Positions 60,178-64,000 of a stretch of 64,000 nucleotides of DNA are shown in pieces. Where the stretch lies: positions 124,001 through 188,000 of the forward strand of contig NZ_AMSF01000025.1 in assembly GCF_000334915.1 (NCBI RefSeq), given 5' to 3'. This DNA comes from Dyella ginsengisoli LA-4. Lineage in GTDB: Bacteria; Pseudomonadota; Gammaproteobacteria; Xanthomonadales; Rhodanobacteraceae. The notes under the pieces were generated by a model. The model did no database searches. It saw nothing but the letters and a program-made list of their open reading frames with translations, and was not told the origin of the DNA. Position 1 is the stretch's first letter, and every line of letters begins with the position of its first letter. The translations under genes and the position numbers were made by a program.

Positions 60178-61011
60178 ATGAACAAGACCCCGCTTGCTCT
60201 CCTGCTGGCCGCCACGCTGATGGCCGGCCATGTGCATGCCCAGACCACTGCCGGCGGCGCTGCCGCCGGGTCCGATGCCAGTGCCACCGACAATGGTGGC
60301 TGGAGCGGTTCGGGCGAATTCGGCTTCGCCTCCGCCCGCGGCAACTCGCGCTCGGAGAACCTCAACGCCAAGCTCGGCCTCAGCCAGGAAAACGAGTTGT
60401 GGCGCAACAACTTCTTCCTCAACGGCCTGCGTTCGAAGGGCGAGGTGAGTGTCAAGGACGCCGCCGGCAACACCGTGAACCGCTTCAGCACCACGGCCAA
60501 CCGCTATGACAGCGGCGCTTCGGTCGGCTACAAGCTGGATCCGCGCAGCTACATCGTCGGCGCCCTCCGCTACGAGCACGACGATTTCGGCGCCAACCTG
60601 TGGCAGGGCACGGTGTCGCTCGGCTACGGGTACATCGCCCTGAAGAGCCAGCGCACCGAGCTCTCGTTCGAAATCGGTCCCGGTTACAAGCGGTACCGGC
60701 CGGCCGACGAGCAGCAGGATGTGAACGGCACGACCCTGAAGGTGCGCCAGCCGACCCAGGGCGAGGCGGTGGCGCGTGGCCTGGCGAACTTCAAGTACCG
60801 CCTGACCGACAACACCGCGTTCGAAGACACCCTGCTGACCGAAGCGGGCTCGAAGAACAAGTACTACCAGAACGACGCCGGGCTCTCGGTCAGCATGACC
60901 AAGAAGATGGCGCTCAAGCTCGGTTTCCAGGTGCGCTACAACAGCGACACCCAGCCAGGCTCCAAGAGCACCGATACGCTGACCACCACGAACCTCGTCT
61001 ACAACTTCTGA
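60178..61011 (+). CDS. DUF481 family outer-membrane protein
   Basis: A 277-residue exported protein (signal peptide to about 21, VHAQ). After an alanine/glycine/serine linker come beta-strand-rich repeats: GSGEFGFASARGNSRSENLNAKLG, FFLNGLRSKGEVS and ending DTLTTTNLVYNF, a terminal Phe as in barrel proteins. DUF481 members are predicted outer-membrane barrels of unknown function. A bidirectional terminator follows. Confidence 0.85.
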   Translation: MNKTPLALLLAATLMAGHVHAQTTAGGAAAGSDASATDNGGWSGSGEFGFASARGNSRSENLNAKLGLSQENELWRNNFFLNGLRSKGEVSVKDAAGNTVNRFSTTANRYDSGASVGYKLDPRSYIVGALRYEHDDFGANLWQGTVSLGYGYIALKSQRTELSFEIGPGYKRYRPADEQQDVNGTTLKVRQPTQGEAVARGLANFKYRLTDNTAFEDTLLTEAGSKNKYYQNDAGLSVSMTKKMALKLGFQVRYNSDTQPGSKSTDTLTTTNLVYNF

Positions 61012-61034
61012 CGCGGTCGCCCTCTTGGCGAAGG

Positions 61035-61063
61035 AAAACCGGCGGCCTGCGGCCGCCGGTTTT
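61035..61063. terminator. Bidirectional terminator between DUF481 and hemC
   Basis: Perfect 13-bp stem AAAACCGGCGGCC/GGCCGCCGGTTTT with a TGC loop; A-tract on the left and T-tract on the right serve both converging genes. Confidence 0.85.
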
Positions 61064-61077
61064 CTGTTTGCAGGTAC

Positions 61078-61998
61078 TCAGTGCCGACCCAGGAACGCCG
61101 CCGCGCCCTGTGCCAGCAGCGAATCGGCCACGGCGCGGCCGAGCGCTTCCGGCGACTGCTCGGGGCCGTCCGCCTGGGCATGCAGCAGGCTGCCACCCTG
61201 CGGATCGCCGACCAGTCCGCGCAGGTGCAGGCCGCGCTCGGTGCGCATGCACCACGCACCGACCGGGACCGAGCAGCTGCCGCCCAGCGCATGGTTCATC
61301 GCACGCTCGGCGGTCACCGTCAGCCGGGTATCGACATCGTCCAGCGCACGCAGCAGCTCGAGCACATCGGGACGGTCGTCGCGCGCCTCGATCGCGATGG
61401 CGGCCTGGCCGGGTGCGGGCAGCCAGTCCGGAGCGACCAGCAGGCTGCGGATGCGGCCCGACAGGCCGAGGCGGTCGAGCCCCGCGCAGGCCAGCAGGAT
61501 CGCGTCGTAGCCGCCTGCATCGAGCTTGGCCAGGCGCGTGCCGACGTTGCCACGCAGGTCGAGCAGTTCGAGGTCCGGCCGTGCCGCGCGCAGCTGCGCC
61601 TGCCGGCGCAACGAGGAGGTGCCGACCCGCGCGCCTTGCGGCAGCGCCGCCAGATCCTGGTAATGGTTGCTGACGAAGGCGTCGGCGCAATCCGCACGCG
61701 CCAGGATCGCAGGCAGCGCGAAGCCGGGTTCCAGTTCGGCCGGGACGTCCTTGAGCGAATGCACGGCGAGGTCGGCGCGATCCTCGAGCATCGCCACTTC
61801 CAGTTCCTTGAGGAACAGCCCCTTGCCACCGATCGTCGCCAGCGGCCGGTCGAGGATCTCGTCGCCGCGCGTGCTCATCGGCACCAGCTCCACCTCCAGC
61901 CCGGGATGCGCTGCGCGCAGTTGCGCGGCGACGTGCTCGGCCTGCCACAGGGCGAGTGCGCTCTTGCGGGTGGCGATACGCAGCGTGGTCGGGGTCAT
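61078..61998 (-). CDS. hemC: Hydroxymethylbilane synthase (porphobilinogen deaminase)
   Basis: A 306-residue haem-pathway enzyme. [19 protein letters not shown], the catalytic Asp84 in [39 protein letters not shown], and dipyrromethane-binding Cys242 in [13 protein letters not shown]. It joins four porphobilinogens into hydroxymethylbilane. The AlgR-like regulator is encoded 101 bp upstream; hemC after the algZR pair is a conserved order in Pseudomonas/Xanthomonas relatives. Confidence 0.97.
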   Translation of the reverse strand: MTPTTLRIATRKSALALWQAEHVAAQLRAAHPGLEVELVPMSTRGDEILDRPLATIGGKGLFLKELEVAMLEDRADLAVHSLKDVPAELEPGFALPAILARADCADAFVSNHYQDLAALPQGARVGTSSLRRQAQLRAARPDLELLDLRGNVGTRLAKLDAGGYDAILLACAGLDRLGLSGRIRSLLVAPDWLPAPGQAAIAIEARDDRPDVLELLRALDDVDTRLTVTAERAMNHALGGSCSVPVGAWCMRTERGLHLRGLVGDPQGGSLLHAQADGPEQSPEALGRAVADSLLAQGAAAFLGRH

Positions 61999-62099
61999 TC
62001 GGGCCTCGGCGGTGGTGGGAACGGCGCGGTGGAAGCGTGCATTGTCCCGCATTCGAGCCGGCGGGGCAGTGCGGCGCAAGGTCTCCCCGCGCGGGCGGC

Positions 62100-62804
62100 T
62101 CAGCCCATGCGCAACAGCCGGCGGACCGCAGGCAGGTTGCGCCGGCTGACCTCCGGCTGCAGCTCGCTCCCCGCCAGCCGGGCCAGCGTGCGACCGTCGC
62201 CCAGCGTCTTCAGCCCGACCAGCCGTGACTGCGGCACCAGGCAGCTGCGGTGCAGGCGGATCAGCTGGTCGGGGTAGGCCTCCTCGAGCTGGCGCAGGGA
62301 TTCCTCGATCAGCAGTTCGCCGCCGCCGTGCAGGACCGCCACGTACTTGTCCTCGGCCTGCAGTGCGATCACCTCGTCCAGCGCAATGCGCACTTCCTCG
62401 CCACGCTGGCGAGCATGCAGGTAGCCCGCAGCCTGCTTCGGCGCCGCCTCCCTCCGCCGCCCGGCGCGCGCCAGCGCCTCGCGCAGCCGATCCAGCCGCA
62501 CCGGCTTGAGCAGGTAGTCGACCGCGCCCAGCTCGAAGGCGGTGACCGCGTGATTCTCGTAAGCGGTGCAGAACACCACCTGGGGCCGGGCCCGGTTGCC
62601 CAGACGGCGGGCCAGGGCCGTGCCGTCGAGCCCGGGCATGTTGATGTCCAGCAGCAGTACGTCCGGCGAAAGCTCGCCGATCGCCGTCAGCGCCGCTTCG
62701 CCGTCGCCGGCCTGTCCGACCACTTCGGCTCCTTCGCACTGCCCGACCAGCGCCGCCAGCCGCATCCGCGCCAGCGGTTCGTCGTCGACGATCAGCACCC
62801 GCAT
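62100..62804 (-). CDS. algR: LytTR-type response regulator (AlgR-like)
   Basis: A 234-residue regulator. Receiver domain [16 protein letters not shown] with phospho-acceptor Asp53 in [37 protein letters not shown], then a LytTR DNA-binding domain: [18 protein letters not shown] and [14 protein letters not shown]. The start at 62804 begins the receiver directly; 62822 is an alternative that overlaps the kinase stop. It is encoded right after its kinase. Confidence 0.9.
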   Translation of the reverse strand: MRVLIVDDEPLARMRLAALVGQCEGAEVVGQAGDGEAALTAIGELSPDVLLLDINMPGLDGTALARRLGNRARPQVVFCTAYENHAVTAFELGAVDYLLKPVRLDRLREALARAGRRREAAPKQAAGYLHARQRGEEVRIALDEVIALQAEDKYVAVLHGGGELLIEESLRQLEEAYPDQLIRLHRSCLVPQSRLVGLKTLGDGRTLARLAGSELQPEVSRRNLPAVRRLLRMG

Positions 62805-62814
62805 CGGGTCGCGC

Positions 62815-63858
62815 TCAGCCATCGCGTCCACCGGACACCGGCAGGCGCAGTTGCACCACGAAGCGGTCGCCGACCGGTCCGGCCTCGACCCGCGCGCGTG
62901 CGCCGTAGCGATAGGCGACCCGCTGGCGCACGTTGTCGAGGCCCTGCCCGTTGCCCCTTGGCGTGGGGGCCGGAGGCAGCGGGTTGCTGATCTCGATCAC
63001 CAGCATGTCCTGGTCGACGCGCCCTTCCAGCCGGATCTCGCCTCCCTCGCGCAGCGGCTGGATGCCGTGCCGCACGGCGTTTTCCACCAGGGGCTGCAGC
63101 AGCAGGCGCGGCAGCGGGAAGTCCGGCGGAAGCGTGCCCAGTTCGCGATGCACGTGCAGGCGCTCGCCCAGCCGCAGCTGCTCGATCGCCAGGTAGCGAT
63201 CCACCAGCGCCCATTCCTCGGCCAGCGTGTCGTCGCCGCCACCCTGCTCGCCCAGCGCCGCGCGGAACAGTTCGGACAGATCCTCGATGGTGCGTTCGGC
63301 CGCATCCGGGTCCACCCGCACCAGGGCGGCGACGGTGTTCATGCTGTTGAACAGGAAGTGCGGGCGGATGCGTGCCTGCAGCGCGGCGACCTGTGCCCGG
63401 GCGGCCGCCGCCAGCCGCAGCTGCCACTGCCCGAGTACATAGAAATAGCGGAGCATCGCCGCGGCCAGCAGGGCGGCCACCAGCACGTTGGCGCGGGCGA
63501 AGCTCACATAGCCACCGTCGACCAGGGCCAGGCCCAGCACCCGGTCCAGCCAGCGGCCGGCCAGGCTGGCCGCGATCACCACCAGCACGATCACCAGCCA
63601 GACGCCGGCATACGGCATCCAGCCCGAAAGGCGTGCCAGCCAGGGTCTGGCCTTGCACAGCGCCAGCGTCTCGAGCATCGCCAGCCAGGCGACGAACGCC
63701 ATGGCGACGCTGTAGCCCCGCCAGCTGAAGCGCGTATCCGGTGCCAGCCACATCACGGTGACCGCCAGCGCGCCGACCAGCAGGATCGCGAACAGCGCCG
63801 GCAGGGCGCAGAAATCCGGCAGCGGGCTGGCGGGGCGGGGTGCGGTCGCGGGCGGCAT
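62815..63858 (-). CDS. algZ: LytS-type sensor histidine kinase (AlgZ-like)
   Basis: A 347-residue kinase. Four to five membrane helices (to about 150), then a His-kinase core of the LytS/YehU type: ALQARIRPHFLFNSMNTVAALV with the phosphorylated His, and an ATPase segment LLLQPLVENAVRHGIQPL and GNGQGLDNVRQRVAYRYG. It pairs with the AlgR-like regulator 10 bp downstream. In Pseudomonas the pair controls alginate and twitching; the target here is unknown. Confidence 0.9.
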   Translation of the reverse strand: MPPATAPRPASPLPDFCALPALFAILLVGALAVTVMWLAPDTRFSWRGYSVAMAFVAWLAMLETLALCKARPWLARLSGWMPYAGVWLVIVLVVIAASLAGRWLDRVLGLALVDGGYVSFARANVLVAALLAAAMLRYFYVLGQWQLRLAAAARAQVAALQARIRPHFLFNSMNTVAALVRVDPDAAERTIEDLSELFRAALGEQGGGDDTLAEEWALVDRYLAIEQLRLGERLHVHRELGTLPPDFPLPRLLLQPLVENAVRHGIQPLREGGEIRLEGRVDQDMLVIEISNPLPPAPTPRGNGQGLDNVRQRVAYRYGARARVEAGPVGDRFVVQLRLPVSGGRDG

Positions 63859-63891
63859 CGGCAGCAGTATGCCGTACGGTCGGGGTGGCGA

Positions 63892-64000
63892 TCAGCCGGC
63901 CAGTCGCGCGTCGAACCAGCGGCGCAGGTCGGCGATTTCCTCGGCGCAGACCGAGTGCGGCATCGGATAGGTGTGCCAGTCGACCGCGTAACCCAGCGCC
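63892..64000 (-). CDS. Carboxylesterase/phospholipase (alpha/beta hydrolase), C-terminal fragment
   Basis: Only the last 36 residues are inside the window: LGYAVDWHTYPMPHSVCAEEIADLRRWF followed by DARLAG and TGA. The PMPHSVCAEEI stretch with its histidine is the C-terminal catalytic-triad region of small bacterial carboxylesterases. The rest continues past the right edge. Confidence 0.75.
   Translation of the reverse strand, partial: ALGYAVDWHTYPMPHSVCAEEIADLRRWFDARLAG

Noticed and set aside
1-64000. Search for tRNA, rRNA, insertion sequences, prophage genes and parS
   Set aside because: None recognised by eye. parS is short and could be missed; a scan for TGTTTCACGTGAAACA-like sites would settle it.

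Overview
The window is a GC-rich gammaproteobacterial chromosome segment carrying the replication-origin neighbourhood. The family-level make-up suggests Xanthomonadales, most likely a Rhodanobacteraceae-type genus (Rhodanobacter/Dyella/Frateuria-like). The clues are the lptM-dapF-DUF484-xerC-hslVU order, a TonB-receptor/tryptophan-halogenase sugar locus, a RimK-family ligase opposite a GNAT, and the dnaN-dnaA-rpmH-rnpA-yidC-mnmE order. This is inference from gene content, not a database match. No rRNA, tRNA, CRISPR array, prophage or insertion sequence was recognised.

Layout. 0-6 kb: origin region with dnaN (partial) and dnaA on the minus strand, DnaA boxes on both sides of dnaA, then rpmH, rnpA, yidC and mnmE on the plus strand. 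6-17.3 kb is mostly minus strand: a coupled ribokinase-PnuC pair, a small periplasmic protein, pyruvate dehydrogenase (quinone) PoxB, then the run lptM-dapF-DUF484-xerC-GT9-hslV-hslU, with a probably damaged Sel1-like gene upstream. 17.4-30.8 kb is mixed housekeeping and signalling: a GNAT opposite a RimK-like ATP-grasp ligase, a GGDEF-EAL protein, lipocalin, aroE, a secreted PNGase A-like protein, a TonB-like protein whose periplasmic domain is repeated in the lipoprotein encoded just downstream, a small phosphatase, gamma carbonic anhydrase, a striking heptanucleotide array, and a cNMP-patatin protein. 30.9-39.3 kb, plus strand: prlC, a heptosyltransferase-like GT9, an M61-like metallopeptidase, xthA, UPF0149, DUF4336 and pirin.

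39.3-50.4 kb is the most coherent accessory unit. It is a minus-strand locus reading lacI, TonB-dependent receptor, tryptophan-halogenase-like flavoprotein, GH144/glycoamylase-type glucanase, ABC solute-binding lipoprotein, two permeases, an 80-residue membrane protein, and gluconokinase. From the glucanase to gluconokinase every junction is a 4-bp stop/start overlap. The 12-bp sequence GAAAACGTTTAC occurs both in front of lacI and at the start of the glucanase gene, which makes it a strong candidate LacI operator. The locus looks like an outer-membrane-to-cytoplasm uptake route for an oligoglucan, plausibly beta-1,2-glucan, but it lacks its own ABC ATPase.

50.8-64 kb: a mini SPFH protein, rsmG, parA, parB, a GT2 glycosyltransferase, DUF488, a second patatin, an SLC13-type transporter with RCK_C domains, a WYL regulator, a membrane protein, DUF481, hemC and an AlgZ/AlgR-like LytS/LytTR two-component pair, ending inside a carboxylesterase gene. 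The classical mnmE...rsmG-parAB neighbourhood is present but split by about 46 kb, and mnmG is not in the window.
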